Assembly: GCF_900107755.1 (NCBI RefSeq)
Contig: NZ_FNQR01000024.1
Span: forward strand, 1 to 61,794
Reading direction: 5' to 3'
Source of the DNA: Thalassobacillus cyri
GTDB lineage: Bacteria > Bacillota > Bacilli > Bacillales > Halobacillaceae
Length of the DNA: 61,794 bases
In this document: one piece after another, positions 39,492 through 48,530 of the stretch
How the letters are laid out: each line of letters opens with the position of its first letter
Numbering within the stretch: the first letter of the stretch is position 1
Position numbers and translations under genes: made by a program
The notes under the pieces: generated by a model
Databases searched by the model: none
What the model saw: only the letters and a program-made list of their open reading frames with translations
What the model was told of the DNA's origin: nothing

Positions 39492-40781
39492 ATGAAATGG
39501 AGTAATGATCAAGCTCCGGTAAATCCACCTTTTTTCTATGGCTGGATTATTGTTTTTGTAGCAGCTATGGGTGTGTTTTTCTCGGGACCTGGACAAACGT
39601 ATTCGATATCGATATTCATTGATTATTACATAGAAGATTTTGGCTACTCACGTTCAACCGTGTCAGGTATTTATTCAGGAGCCACTTTATTAGCAGGCTT
39701 CACACTTTTTATGATGGGGCGACTTGTGGATCGCTTCGGACAGCGTTATATGATGACAGCGATAGGGATCCTGCTTGCATTTGCTGCCTTCTGGAATGCG
39801 ATGTTAATTGGGCCGATTATGATGTTTCTCGGCTTTTTTATGATTCGTCTGTTCGGACAAGGATCGATGACATTAGTTCCTAATACGTTAGTCCCGCAAT
39901 GGTTCATTGGAAAAAGGGGACGGGCTCTGAGTGTCATGGCCATCGGGGGATTCGCCAGTTCAGCAGCATTTCCGCCGGTCAATGCCTTTTTGATCGAGTC
40001 GATTGGGTGGCGTTCGACCTGGACGTTATGGGGAGTGCTGGTATTGGTGATATTTGTACCGGCAGCTTTCTTCTTCGTCCGGAACCAGCCGAAAATGATT
40101 GGTGAAATTCCTGATGGAAACCCGAGAGCGAGAGAAAAGAACAAAGATTTGAATCCGAATGTGGATGTCAACGAGAAAAGCTGGACGATCAGTGAAGCGA
40201 TGAAAACGAGGGCGTTCTGGTTCATTTTATTTTGTGTCAGTGTGCCTGCGCTTGTAAATACTGCCGTAACCTTCCATATTGTTTCCATTATGGGGCAAAA
40301 AGGCCAATCACCTGAAATCGCGGCTACAGTTCTTACGTTGATGGCTGTGGTCGGTTTCCCTATCACCTTTATTGTAGGTTATCTGGTTGACCGGTTTCAG
40401 GTGCATTATATTTTAGCCATCACCTTTTTGGGTCACCTGTTGACCCTCGGCATTTTGTATTTTACAGATGCCTGGTGGCTTGCAATCGCTTTTGGGGTGA
40501 TGTGGGGAATTGTCAACGGATTTGAACGTATTGTACTGAATATAGTCTGGCCAAATTACTTTGGCCGCGAGCATCTGGGCAGTATCAAAGGGTTGGCACA
40601 GACCGTAATGGTCACCGGATCGGCATTAGGTCCGTTACCCTTCGGGATATTTTATGATTGGCTTGGCGGGTATCAGGAAGTTATCATTTTGACAATGATT
40701 TTCCCAATTACTGCAGGTATATTCGCATTGCTATCTCCCCAGCCGGATTATGAACGATACCATGGAACCGAAAAAAGCTAA
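39492..40781 (+). CDS. Major facilitator superfamily transporter
   Basis: A 429-residue twelve-helix transporter with the monocarboxylate/OFA-like opening FFYGWIIVFVAAMGVFFSGPGQ. The loop motif MGRLVDRFGQR between helices 2 and 3 and the VGYLVDRFQV repeat between helices 8 and 9 are the usual MFS A motifs. Candidate substrates are organic acids, but nothing nearby decides this. Two ATGs are adjacent; the second (39492) is better spaced from agggggag. It follows the esterase closely and may be co-transcribed. A strong terminator follows. Confidence 0.85.
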   Translation: MKWSNDQAPVNPPFFYGWIIVFVAAMGVFFSGPGQTYSISIFIDYYIEDFGYSRSTVSGIYSGATLLAGFTLFMMGRLVDRFGQRYMMTAIGILLAFAAFWNAMLIGPIMMFLGFFMIRLFGQGSMTLVPNTLVPQWFIGKRGRALSVMAIGGFASSAAFPPVNAFLIESIGWRSTWTLWGVLVLVIFVPAAFFFVRNQPKMIGEIPDGNPRAREKNKDLNPNVDVNEKSWTISEAMKTRAFWFILFCVSVPALVNTAVTFHIVSIMGQKGQSPEIAATVLTLMAVVGFPITFIVGYLVDRFQVHYILAITFLGHLLTLGILYFTDAWWLAIAFGVMWGIVNGFERIVLNIVWPNYFGREHLGSIKGLAQTVMVTGSALGPLPFGIFYDWLGGYQEVIILTMIFPITAGIFALLSPQPDYERYHGTEKS

Positions 40782-40795
40782 TCGAAATTAATGAT

Positions 40796-40842
40796 AAAGC
40801 CTGGCTGTTGGGTATATTGCCCATCAGCCAGGCTTTTTTAAT
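40796..40842. terminator. Bidirectional intrinsic terminator
   Basis: aaagcctggctg (40796-40807) pairs with cagccaggctttttt (40826-40840), with further ggg/ccc pairing inside. It serves the convergent MFS and degV genes. Confidence 0.9.
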
Positions 40843-40843
40843 A

Positions 40844-41701
40844 TTAGTCTTTGAAGAACGCGATGACGAGTCCGCCTTCGCCAGCATAAGTGGAGATCAA
40901 AGGCCCGGTCTCCATAAAAAGGCTGTCTTTGAAATTATACTTGGTTTTAATATCGTTCAAGGTCGAGCGACCCGATTCTGCACTGTTACAGTGAGAGAGG
41001 GAGATTACACGATCCTCAAAGTTGTTGGCATATTCACCGATTTGCTCAACGAATCTCCGGAATGCTTTTTTGTTTCCGCGGACCTTTTCAATCACTTCAA
41101 TGTCACCTTTATCATCGCTTGCTTTCAACAATAGTTTAATATTCAATGTTTTAGCAATGGTACCTCTTACTTTGTCGAGTCGGCCACCTTTGATGACGTT
41201 TTCGAGCGTCTGCAGGATAAAAAGTGTAGTTGTTTTTTCTATCCGTTCTTCCATATGGGAGGCAAGCTGCTGCAGGCCAGATCCTTCTTCGATTTTCTTT
41301 CCTGCTTCTTGTACGAGCAGTGCTACCCCACAAGAAGCGGTTTTTGTATTCAATACGATTATTTGCCGTTCGGGTTCCTCGTCTAATAGCATATCCTTAC
41401 CCATAACAGCGCTCTCGTAAGTACTGCTCAAACCTTTCGTCATTGCCAGCACGAGGATAGGGCGGTCTTTACCCACTTTTTTGCAAGCTTGATAAAAGTC
41501 ATAAGGGCTTGGTGCAGAAGAACGCGGCAATTCCTCCGATTGTTTTAGCTTTTCATAAAAGAGCGAGAGATCCAGGGTTTCTCCCGTCTTATATTGTTCA
41601 TCTCCAAAATGTAGATTCAATGGAACGATTTTCAGCTTGTATTTTTCGATCAAGCTTTTAGGAACATCTGCTCCTCCATCAATGATCATTTGAATAGTCA
41701 T
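40844..41701 (-). CDS. DegV-family fatty-acid-binding protein
   Basis: A 285-residue DegV protein, a family that includes FakB, the fatty-acid-presenting subunit of the fatty acid kinase FakA. Features are IIDGGADVPKSLIEKY at the start, the conserved SSAPSPYDFYQACK segment with fatty-acid-contacting Ser/Thr, then TKGLSSTYESAVMGK and VLNTKTASCGVALLVQEAGK. The cytosolic role is to bind a fatty acid for phosphorylation; the fakA partner is not in this window. The DMT transporter gene lies 23 bases upstream on the same strand, so the two may be co-transcribed. Confidence 0.88.
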   Translation of the reverse strand: MTIQMIIDGGADVPKSLIEKYKLKIVPLNLHFGDEQYKTGETLDLSLFYEKLKQSEELPRSSAPSPYDFYQACKKVGKDRPILVLAMTKGLSSTYESAVMGKDMLLDEEPERQIIVLNTKTASCGVALLVQEAGKKIEEGSGLQQLASHMEERIEKTTTLFILQTLENVIKGGRLDKVRGTIAKTLNIKLLLKASDDKGDIEVIEKVRGNKKAFRRFVEQIGEYANNFEDRVISLSHCNSAESGRSTLNDIKTKYNFKDSLFMETGPLISTYAGEGGLVIAFFKD

Positions 41702-41724
41702 CTTAACACCCGCTCTCCAGTTAA

Positions 41725-42651
41725 TTATTGATTCGTTTGGTTATTTTTACTTAATCGTGTCAATTTTGGGGCTACTTTTTTAGTGGTGCTGAAAATGAAC
41801 ATCATCAAGCCAAATATGACGATTGTACCGCCAAGCCATTGAGCCCAGGTAATCATTTCACCTAATATGATATAGGCCAGTATGGTTGCGCCTAGTGGTT
41901 CGAACAGAATACTCATCGATATCGTTGAAGTGCTCAGCCATTTCAGTGCCCAATTGAACATGGTGTGTCCAAAAAAGGTCGGGATGATGGCGAGGGCCAG
42001 GAAGATCCACCAATGACCAGCCGGATATCCGGTGAATGGATGCTGTAAAAGCAGGTTGTAGATAATTAATACTGCCGATGCCATCGCATAGACAACAAAG
42101 GTATAAGTCATTAGGGATAAACGTTTGCGTAAGTTTTGACCTAAAAGGAAATAACCTGTAACCATCGCGCCGCCAAGCAGTGCGAGAATATCTCCAAGTA
42201 ATGCCATTCCGCTGATTTGGAAATCACCCCATCCGATGATCACGCTTCCTGTCAGGGTGATTACCATGCTTAAAAGAGCGCCGGCGGTGAATCTTTCCTG
42301 AAAAAAGATAAAAGTTCCGAGAAAAGCGAAGATCGGCTGCATGGTCACCAGAACAACCGAGCTGGCTACTGATGTATAACTTAGTGACTCAAACCACAAA
42401 ATGAAGTGGAGAGCGAGAAAAATACCAGCAAAGCATGCTAATAGCCAGTCCAGTTTAGAAATCTTGCGAAACTCATCCCTATATTTCCATAGTACATAGG
42501 GACTCATGATTAAAACAGCGAATAACAGGCGATAATTAGCAATAATAGAAGCTGGAGCTCCTGCCGCCAACTTTACAAAAATTGCTGCTGTGGAAACGGA
42601 AATAACCCCGATAAAAACAGCAATATATGGATTAAATGGAGGCTTATCCAT
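41725..42651 (-). CDS. EamA-type (DMT superfamily) transporter
   Basis: A 308-residue membrane protein of ten helices with two EamA halves (about 8-145 and 155-295). Signature segments are AIFVKLAAGAPASIIANYRL near the N-terminus and ATILAYIILGEMITWAQWLG near the C-terminus. The family exports amino acids, nucleosides or other metabolites; the substrate is unknown. ATG 42651 follows aaggaggggtcc. It is upstream of degV on the same strand. Confidence 0.88.
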   Translation of the reverse strand: MDKPPFNPYIAVFIGVISVSTAAIFVKLAAGAPASIIANYRLLFAVLIMSPYVLWKYRDEFRKISKLDWLLACFAGIFLALHFILWFESLSYTSVASSVVLVTMQPIFAFLGTFIFFQERFTAGALLSMVITLTGSVIIGWGDFQISGMALLGDILALLGGAMVTGYFLLGQNLRKRLSLMTYTFVVYAMASAVLIIYNLLLQHPFTGYPAGHWWIFLALAIIPTFFGHTMFNWALKWLSTSTISMSILFEPLGATILAYIILGEMITWAQWLGGTIVIFGLMMFIFSTTKKVAPKLTRLSKNNQTNQ

Positions 42652-42745
42652 TGGACCCCTCCTTGTTACATCATTTTTTTTACCATTTTATCATTCATCT
42701 GTTTGAAAAGCATCTGAAAAATAGGTAGAATAAAAAATGGTCGTA

Positions 42746-42754
42746 TGTTATGAT
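42746..42754 (+). promoter_or_regulatory. Extended -10 promoter of the DEAD-box helicase gene
   Basis: TGT plus TATGAT (42746-42754); no clear -35. Transcription would begin near 42761, giving a leader of about 115 bases. Confidence 0.5.
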
Positions 42755-42783
42755 GGATGAATCTATCGGACAAGTGGAGCGGC

Positions 42784-42815
42784 AGCCTCTTCCGTAAGGG
42801 GGAAAGGCTTTTTTT
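42784..42815 (+). terminator. Terminator-like hairpin in the DEAD-box helicase leader
   Basis: agcctcttcc pairs with ggaaaggct (nine pairs, one bulged C), followed by seven T residues at 42809-42815. It lies inside the leader, about 60 bases before the start codon, so it may attenuate transcription. Confidence 0.65.
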
Positions 42816-42874
42816 ACGTGACTTACAATAGAAATAGTACAAAAGATTTTACATTAAAGGAGTATGAAAAGAAC

Positions 42875-44332
42875 GTGACTACATTTTATTCATTAGGATT
42901 AACTAAACCGGTGTTGAAATCTTTAGACCAGATGGGTTTTGAAGAAACTACACCGATACAGTCTGAAACAATACCACTCGCTATGCAAGGCCGGGATGTC
43001 ATCGGGCAGGCGCAGACAGGTACAGGTAAAACAGCAGCTTTCGGTATTCCGATGATCGAAAAAATCGATCAGGATCGTAACGATATCCAGGGGCTTGTTG
43101 TTGCGCCTACCCGTGAACTTGCTATCCAGGTAGCGGAAGAAATCAACCGTCTTGGTAAATTCAAAGGGGTCCGTGCCCTGCCAATCTATGGCGGACAGCA
43201 CATGGATCGTCAAATTCGTGCGTTGAAAGACCAAAATCAGATTGTGGTAGCGACTCCAGGACGCCTGTTGGATCATATCCGTCGCAGAACCATCAAACTG
43301 GCTAACGTGCATACAGCCGTACTGGATGAAGCGGATGAAATGCTGAACATGGGATTTATTGATGATATCAAAGATATCCTGAAAGCTATCCCGGAACAAA
43401 GACAGACGTTGTTGTTCTCAGCTACCATGCCAAAAGCGATTCGTGATATCGCTTCTACCTTGATGAAGAAACCTGAAGAGGTTAAGGTGAAGGCGAAAGA
43501 GATGACTGTGGAAAACATTGAGCAGTACTTTGTAGAACTGCAGGAGCGCCAAAAGTTCGACGCGCTTACTCGCTTGTTAGACATCCAGGCTCCGGCACTG
43601 GCTATTGTCTTCGGTCGGACAAAACGCCGTGTTGATGAGTTGACTGATGGCTTGCAAACACGCGGTTTCCGTGCAGAAGGAATCCATGGTGATTTGACTC
43701 AAGGAAAGCGTATGTCCGTATTGAATAAGTTCAAACAAGGAAGAGTTGAAATTCTAGTCGCAACCGATGTTGCAGCTCGTGGACTGGATATTTCTGAAGT
43801 ATCCCATGTGTATAACTTCGACATTCCACAAGATCCGGAAAGTTACGTCCACCGTATCGGTAGAACAGGACGCGCTGGACGCCAAGGTAAAGCAATTTCT
43901 TTCATCACGCATCGTGAAAAAGCTCAATTGCATTTAATCGAGAAGTTGACAAAGAAAAAAGTGGATCGTCTTGATGTTCCTTCAAATGATGAAGCTCAGC
44001 GTGGTCAGCAGCAGGTAGCTGTTGATAAGCTGCTTAAAACTATGGAAAGCAGTGATCTCAAGGCTTACCACCAGGCAGCCAACGAATTACTGCAACAGCA
44101 TGATTCTATGGACATTGTAGCAGCAGCATTGAAAATGATGACGAAAGAACGTCGTGAAACACCAGTCCGTCTGTCTGGTGTCCAGCCGATCAGTGTGAAA
44201 AAGGCACAGTATGATAAAGGCAAGAAAAAGCCTTATAACCGAAATGATAAAAAGCGCGACTTCAACCGTAAGAATTCACGTAACCGTAAATTCAACCAAA
44301 AACGCGGCGGCCGCAACCAAAATCAGAAATAG
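42875..44332 (+). CDS. cshA: DEAD-box ATP-dependent RNA helicase (CshA-like)
   Basis: A 485-residue helicase with all core motifs: Q motif ([15 protein letters not shown]), motif [26 protein letters not shown], motif [15 protein letters not shown] (DEAD), motif [12 protein letters not shown], and motif [15 protein letters not shown]. The basic Lys/Arg/Asn-rich C-terminal tail ([20 protein letters not shown]) matches CshA of Firmicutes, which acts in RNA degradosome and cold-shock RNA remodelling. GTG at 42875 fits the family N-terminus, but its aaaggag site is about 12 bases away, which is long. The longer frame at 42818 begins inside the leader terminator and has no ribosome site. Confidence 0.9.
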   Translation: MTTFYSLGLTKPVLKSLDQMGFEETTPIQSETIPLAMQGRDVIGQAQTGTGKTAAFGIPMIEKIDQDRNDIQGLVVAPTRELAIQVAEEINRLGKFKGVRALPIYGGQHMDRQIRALKDQNQIVVATPGRLLDHIRRRTIKLANVHTAVLDEADEMLNMGFIDDIKDILKAIPEQRQTLLFSATMPKAIRDIASTLMKKPEEVKVKAKEMTVENIEQYFVELQERQKFDALTRLLDIQAPALAIVFGRTKRRVDELTDGLQTRGFRAEGIHGDLTQGKRMSVLNKFKQGRVEILVATDVAARGLDISEVSHVYNFDIPQDPESYVHRIGRTGRAGRQGKAISFITHREKAQLHLIEKLTKKKVDRLDVPSNDEAQRGQQQVAVDKLLKTMESSDLKAYHQAANELLQQHDSMDIVAAALKMMTKERRETPVRLSGVQPISVKKAQYDKGKKKPYNRNDKKRDFNRKNSRNRKFNQKRGGRNQNQK

Positions 44333-44340
44333 AATCTTTA

Positions 44341-44377
44341 AAGACCTGCCGGCATAGCGCTCGGCAGGTCTTTTTCT
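44341..44377 (+). terminator. Intrinsic terminator of the helicase gene
   Basis: aagacctgccg (44341-44351) pairs with cggcaggtctt (44362-44372), followed by ttt. Confidence 0.9.
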
Positions 44378-44446
44378 TGTTGTGCGGTTGGCACACTAGC
44401 ACTTTTTTTGGGGATGTACTTTCACAGAAAATGACAGGATATTTGA

Positions 44447-44653
44447 GGACGTAACGTTTTAGTCGAACTTCATTACCAGCAAGGTGCCATAGCTTCTATA
44501 CAGAAAAAAGTGAGTAGCTTCCCGGGAATAATGGACTGGTTGCAGGCAGGGGGGAAAGACCCTGACTTGTCTGTCTTTATGCCTAATTTTCCATTAATTA
44601 TACATAAAATGAATCCAGCCTACATGAAATGGTATAAGGGTTTCCTGAATTAA
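44447..44653 (+). pseudogene. Start-less reading frame, probable 3' remnant of an unknown gene
   Basis: The frame 44447-44653 encodes 68 residues without a start codon or ribosome site: GRNVLVELHYQQGAIASIQK, then SSFPGIMDWLQAGGKDPDLS and FMPNFPLIIHKMNPAYMKWY followed by KGFLN and TAA. The composition and codon use look protein-coding, and an in-frame TGA cuts it at the 5' side. I do not recognise the family. It fills most of the gap between the helicase and nucleoside hydrolase genes. A decayed gene is the simplest explanation. Confidence 0.45.
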
Positions 44654-44673
44654 CCAGATAAGGGGTGAGCTGG

Positions 44674-45618
44674 ATGTCAGTGAAAGCTTTATTTTTTGGG
44701 GACATAGGAATTGATGATGCTGTGGCTCTTATTTATTCACATTTGAATGAAGAAGTTGAACTGGTAGGAGTTGTAGCTGATTATGGTAATGTACCCAGGG
44801 AAGCGGCGATTTCCAGTGTCCATTACCTACTGGATCTATTCGACTTGAAGGGAAAGATAAAAGTTATCGGAGGAGCAGAAACGCCAATGACCGGCGAACA
44901 GCCCACTTTTTATCAGGAAATTCATGGAGAGTATGGGTTAGGACCTATTATTCCAGGGGTTTATGAAGGTATTATAGAAAATTTTTTTGAGATCGTCCGT
45001 TTGATCGAAAAGTATGAGGATGAATTAGTGATTATTAATGTCGGAAGGTTGACCTCATTGGCAACCATGTTCATCTTGTATCAATCGCTGATGGAAAAAG
45101 TGAAGAATTACTATATAATGGGCGGAGCTTTTTGGGTACCGGGAAATGTCACTGCAGTCTCTGAGGCCAACATTCATGCTGATCCGATTGCGGCTGATAT
45201 TGTTTTCACTTATGCCGATAATGTCACCATTTTTCCATTGAATGTCACCGACTATGCGATTATTACGCCTGCGATGTCTGATTACATAGCCTATAAAGGA
45301 AAGACGAAAATTGTTAAAACCTTAGTGGATTATTATTATGATTTTTATAAAAACAGAGATCCGGGAATAATTGGAAGTCCCATCCATGACTTACTTCCGG
45401 TCATGGCCGCGAATGATGATACTATGTTCAGTTACCGTGTGCTGCCGGTGAATGTGGTGACAGCTCGGGAAGGGATCCATCGGGGGCAAACCATTGCGGA
45501 CATACGGTCTTATGTAACATTTCCATCAAGTAAAAAGCGGCACCGGATCGCCTTTCAATTCGATTATTTTTCGTTTTATAAAAGTTTCATGTGTACGATG
45601 ACAGGAGAAGATTTTTAA
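44674..45618 (+). CDS. Nucleoside hydrolase family protein (IunH-like)
   Basis: A 314-residue protein of the inosine-uridine preferring nucleoside hydrolase family, which splits ribonucleosides into base and ribose. The calcium-site motif DxDxGxDD appears as FFGDIGIDDAVAL, so the first Asp is Phe while the other three Asp are kept. Later family motifs are present: MGGAFWVPGNVTAVSEANI with DPIAAD, and HDLLPVMA with the C-terminal Asp. ATG 44674 follows aagggg by 8 bases; a GTG in frame lies 9 bases earlier. Activity may be altered by the missing Asp. It is a single gene. Confidence 0.8.
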   Translation: MSVKALFFGDIGIDDAVALIYSHLNEEVELVGVVADYGNVPREAAISSVHYLLDLFDLKGKIKVIGGAETPMTGEQPTFYQEIHGEYGLGPIIPGVYEGIIENFFEIVRLIEKYEDELVIINVGRLTSLATMFILYQSLMEKVKNYYIMGGAFWVPGNVTAVSEANIHADPIAADIVFTYADNVTIFPLNVTDYAIITPAMSDYIAYKGKTKIVKTLVDYYYDFYKNRDPGIIGSPIHDLLPVMAANDDTMFSYRVLPVNVVTAREGIHRGQTIADIRSYVTFPSSKKRHRIAFQFDYFSFYKSFMCTMTGEDF

Positions 45619-45628
45619 ACCTCAAACA

Positions 45629-45656
45629 AAAGGCAGCCATAACAGGCTGCCTTTTT
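45629..45656. terminator. Intrinsic terminator between convergent genes
   Basis: aaaggcagcc (45629-45638) pairs with ggctgccttt (45645-45654), followed by further T residues; the left flank is A-rich. It touches the rhomboid gene stop. Confidence 0.88.
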
Positions 45657-46417
45657 CAAGTCATTCTACCGAGCAGTCCGAATATCACCAGGATAATGAT
45701 GCCGCCCCATAATAAATAGGTGAGTATTTTCTTCCATGGAAAGCGGCTCTTTTTCCAGCGATTCGGATTGAATGAAACATCTCCCTGATTAGTGGTTCTG
45801 CTGTTTCTCCAGATAGAAAAAGGACGGGCATTTTTCAACACGAACGGTGCGAGAAAAAAGCCACCGGCCAGACCGCCGATATGACCAAGAATATTTATGT
45901 TCGGGCGTACGAATGTCATGACAAGACCGATGACGAAAATGACCATGACAATCTGAGAATTAGCCTGGTCGATCATGTTTTTCCGATAGGCAACCATGAA
46001 TAAGTAGACACCGAAGATGCCGAAAATCGCTCCTGAAGCTCCGAGGTGAGGGATATACGAATCCGGATTGAATAAGTATGTAGCTGCATTACCGATGATC
46101 CCTGCAAACAAGTAGGTGACGATGAATTTGGTTTTGCCGAGCATTTGTTCAAGTGCCGGACCGAACAACACCAGTGAAAAGGAATTGAAAAACGCATGTC
46201 CAAGACCGTTGTGTAAAAAGATGGGAGTCACCAACCTCCAGTATTCTCCTGAAGATATAGCGATATTAAGTCCTATACCTGCATGAAGCCAATCCAGGGC
46301 GAAGCCGAATTGAAACAGGTCGATCAGCATCCATAAAATAAGGTGGATGGCCACCAGGGTGGAGACGATCGGATAAAAACGCAGAAATTCTTTAAAACTT
46401 TCAGTACGAAGAAACAT
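45656..46417 (-). CDS. Rhomboid-family intramembrane serine protease (GluP-like)
   Basis: A 253-residue membrane protease with six to seven helices. The oxyanion/loop motif is IFLHNGLGHAFFN (about residues 64-76), the catalytic Ser is in GASGAIFGIFG (about 124-134) and the catalytic His in NILGHIGGLAGGFF. A basic C-terminal extension precedes a last helix (ILTYLLWGGIIILVIFGLLG). It cleaves membrane-protein substrates within the bilayer; these are unknown here. I start at ATG 46417 after aaggggatgg; the frame is open to 46645 but would overlap the divergent acpS gene. Confidence 0.88.
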   Translation of the reverse strand: MFLRTESFKEFLRFYPIVSTLVAIHLILWMLIDLFQFGFALDWLHAGIGLNIAISSGEYWRLVTPIFLHNGLGHAFFNSFSLVLFGPALEQMLGKTKFIVTYLFAGIIGNAATYLFNPDSYIPHLGASGAIFGIFGVYLFMVAYRKNMIDQANSQIVMVIFVIGLVMTFVRPNINILGHIGGLAGGFFLAPFVLKNARPFSIWRNSRTTNQGDVSFNPNRWKKSRFPWKKILTYLLWGGIIILVIFGLLGRMT

Positions 46418-46540
46418 GTTCCATCCCCTTTTTTTGTTAGTGACATTATTATAGACTATGCAAGCCTGGACGGGGTTATATTTTTTCCCTTTCACTATTT
46501 CGGTTATACTGAAATCATCAAGGGAAAAAGGAAGAGTACA

Positions 46541-46897
46541 ATGATTAAAGGAATCGGAATCGACCTTATAGAGTTGAAACGAATTAATGAAATTATAATG
46601 CGTAATGACCGGTTTGTACAAAGGATATTGACTGAAAAGGAGCAATTGCAGTTAGCCTCGTATAAAAACGGAGCACGGAAGGTAGAATTCATAGCCGGAC
46701 GTTTCGCTGCCAAAGAAGCAGTTGGAAAAGCTTTGGGTACGGGGATTGGAAAAGTGAGCTTTCAAGATATTGAAATTTTCCGCACAGAACAAGGGGCTCC
46801 TAAAATGAGTGTAAGTGGATATGAGCATTTGAATATCTGGGTTTCTATTTCACATAGCCGCCATCATGCCATAGCTCAGGTTGTTTTAGAAGAGTAG
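46541..46897 (+). CDS. acpS: Holo-[acyl-carrier-protein] synthase
   Basis: A 118-residue enzyme that transfers 4'-phosphopantetheine from CoA to the serine of apo-ACP. Mg2+ ligands D8 (in GIGIDLIEL) and E59 (in GRFAAKEAVGKALG) are in place, as is the closing VSISHSRHHAIAQV motif. Length is that of AcpS trimers. ATG 46541 follows aaaggaagag. It heads the acpS-nnr-ydcC-alr-mazEF-sigB region as in other Bacillaceae and diverges from the rhomboid gene. Confidence 0.96.
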   Translation: MIKGIGIDLIELKRINEIIMRNDRFVQRILTEKEQLQLASYKNGARKVEFIAGRFAAKEAVGKALGTGIGKVSFQDIEIFRTEQGAPKMSVSGYEHLNIWVSISHSRHHAIAQVVLEE

Positions 46898-46960
46898 AAG
46901 CGTTCTGCATAAATGAATAGGTTGTCTCATATAGTTTAATGCGGGTAGGAGGGAACGATA

Positions 46961-48478
46961 GTGTATATTGTCACCGCAAAAGAAATGTACGATTGGGATC
47001 GAAAATCAATAGAAGAAGCCGGAATGGACGGAAAGCTTTTGATGGAAAATGCCGGCAGGGCAGTAGCTGGACAAGTAGAAAAGCAGGTACGAAGCGACCA
47101 GTACATTATCGTGCTGATTGGTGCAGGCAATAATGGAGGAGACGGTTTCGTCATCGCCCGGACATTATTGAACAAAGGGTATGCGGTTAAAGCCTGGCAG
47201 CTTGTCCCTGATGAAAAAATCAAAGGGGATGCTCTGGCCCATAAGCAATTGTATCTGGGGGCGGGTTATGAACTTGACCACCTCACAGAAGTGAATCAAT
47301 TGTTCCGCGAGCTGGATCAGGCAGATGTGGTGATTGATGCCATGCTTGGAATTGGAGTCGAAGGTAAACTGAAGTCCCCATTCGATCAAGTTGTGGCCTA
47401 CGTCAATCAAACGCAAGCTTATAAAATCGCTGTCGATATTCCGACAGGAGTACCGGCTGACGAAGGCGTAACTGAATTTGATGGCTTACAAGCGGACTAT
47501 ACTTGCATTATTGCTGCCCCAAAGATGAGTGTATTTTTGCAGCACACCGCTCCATTTTATGGAGAATGGGAGGTCGTAGAAATCGGTCTGCCGCCTCTGA
47601 AACTGAATAAGCCTTCTCAATCGCTATGGGAAAGATATAAAGCAATAGCATCTCTTCCAAAGCGGAATCCTTTTTCCCATAAAGGAACACATGGCAAAGG
47701 ACTGTTAATCGGAGGTTCCTACCTGATGCCAGGTTCGATAGCTCTTTCTGCGCGGGCCGCGCTTCGGTCTGGAGCTGGACTGGCAACGGTGGCATCTCCT
47801 GGTAGCGCCTGGCCATCGGTTTCTTCCCATATACCAGAAGCTACTGCTGTTGATGCTAAAGAAGTCAATGGTATGTTGGCGGGAAGGCTGGATGTGGATT
47901 TCTCCAACTTTGATGCAATTGCCCTTGGGATGGGGATGGGCAGGTCAAACGCTTCGCAGGAGATCGTAAGACAAGTGATGGAAGAAGCCGATGTTCCCGT
48001 ACTGATTGACGCGGACGGTCTCCACCATTTGAAAGAATTTTTAGAGGTCTTAAAGAATCGAAATCGACCTACGATCCTTACGCCACATCCTGGTGAGATG
48101 GCTGGTCTGTTAGGAATTACGGTACCTGAATTGCTGGCAAGGCCCTTTGAAAGGGGGCGGCGATTTGCTTGCAGCCATGGGGTTTATTTAGTTTTAAAAG
48201 GGCCGGCAACCATTATTACGGCACCTGATGGCACACAGGTGGTGGAAAGTTCTGGAAACGCAGGATTGGCTAAGGGAGGCAGCGGCGATGTCTTGTCCGG
48301 TATTCTGCTTGCGCTGGTTATGCAATCAGAGTCCATTTCCGAAGCGTTGTGCAATGGGTGTTTCCTGCATGGAAAAACAGCTGAACTGCTTACAGGGGAA
48401 AGGTATTCCCAATCAGACTTGTTAGCAACTGACCTTATTGAGGGTCTATCCCAATCTTTTCGTACATTTTCAATTTAA
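46961..48478 (+). CDS. nnr: Bifunctional NAD(P)H-hydrate epimerase / ADP-dependent dehydratase
   Basis: A 505-residue metabolite-repair enzyme in the cytosol. The N-terminal YjeF_N domain (about 1-215) epimerises NAD(P)HX: AKEMYDWDRKSIEEAG, IGAGNNGGDGFVIAR and VDIPTGV. The C-terminal ribokinase-like domain (about 225-505) dehydrates S-NAD(P)HX using ADP; it has HKGTHGKGLLIGGS, TPHPGEMAGLLG and the catalytic GGSGDVLSGI. GTG 46961 follows aggagggaac. The gene order acpS-nnr-ydcC is common in Bacillaceae. Confidence 0.93.
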   Translation: MYIVTAKEMYDWDRKSIEEAGMDGKLLMENAGRAVAGQVEKQVRSDQYIIVLIGAGNNGGDGFVIARTLLNKGYAVKAWQLVPDEKIKGDALAHKQLYLGAGYELDHLTEVNQLFRELDQADVVIDAMLGIGVEGKLKSPFDQVVAYVNQTQAYKIAVDIPTGVPADEGVTEFDGLQADYTCIIAAPKMSVFLQHTAPFYGEWEVVEIGLPPLKLNKPSQSLWERYKAIASLPKRNPFSHKGTHGKGLLIGGSYLMPGSIALSARAALRSGAGLATVASPGSAWPSVSSHIPEATAVDAKEVNGMLAGRLDVDFSNFDAIALGMGMGRSNASQEIVRQVMEEADVPVLIDADGLHHLKEFLEVLKNRNRPTILTPHPGEMAGLLGITVPELLARPFERGRRFACSHGVYLVLKGPATIITAPDGTQVVESSGNAGLAKGGSGDVLSGILLALVMQSESISEALCNGCFLHGKTAELLTGERYSQSDLLATDLIEGLSQSFRTFSI

Positions 48479-48494
48479 TCGGGTGAGCGCGTTC

Positions 48495-48520
48495 CCTTTG
48501 TCCTCGAAATGAGACAAAGG
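48495..48520 (+). promoter_or_regulatory. Hairpin enclosing part of the ydcC ribosome site
   Basis: cctttgtc (48495-48502) pairs with gacaaagg (48513-48520). The aaaggag site of the lipoprotein gene (48517-48522, ATG at 48531) lies partly in the 3' arm, so translation could be limited by folding. There is no T run, so it is not a terminator. Confidence 0.5.
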
Positions 48521-48530
48521 AGTTGAATTC

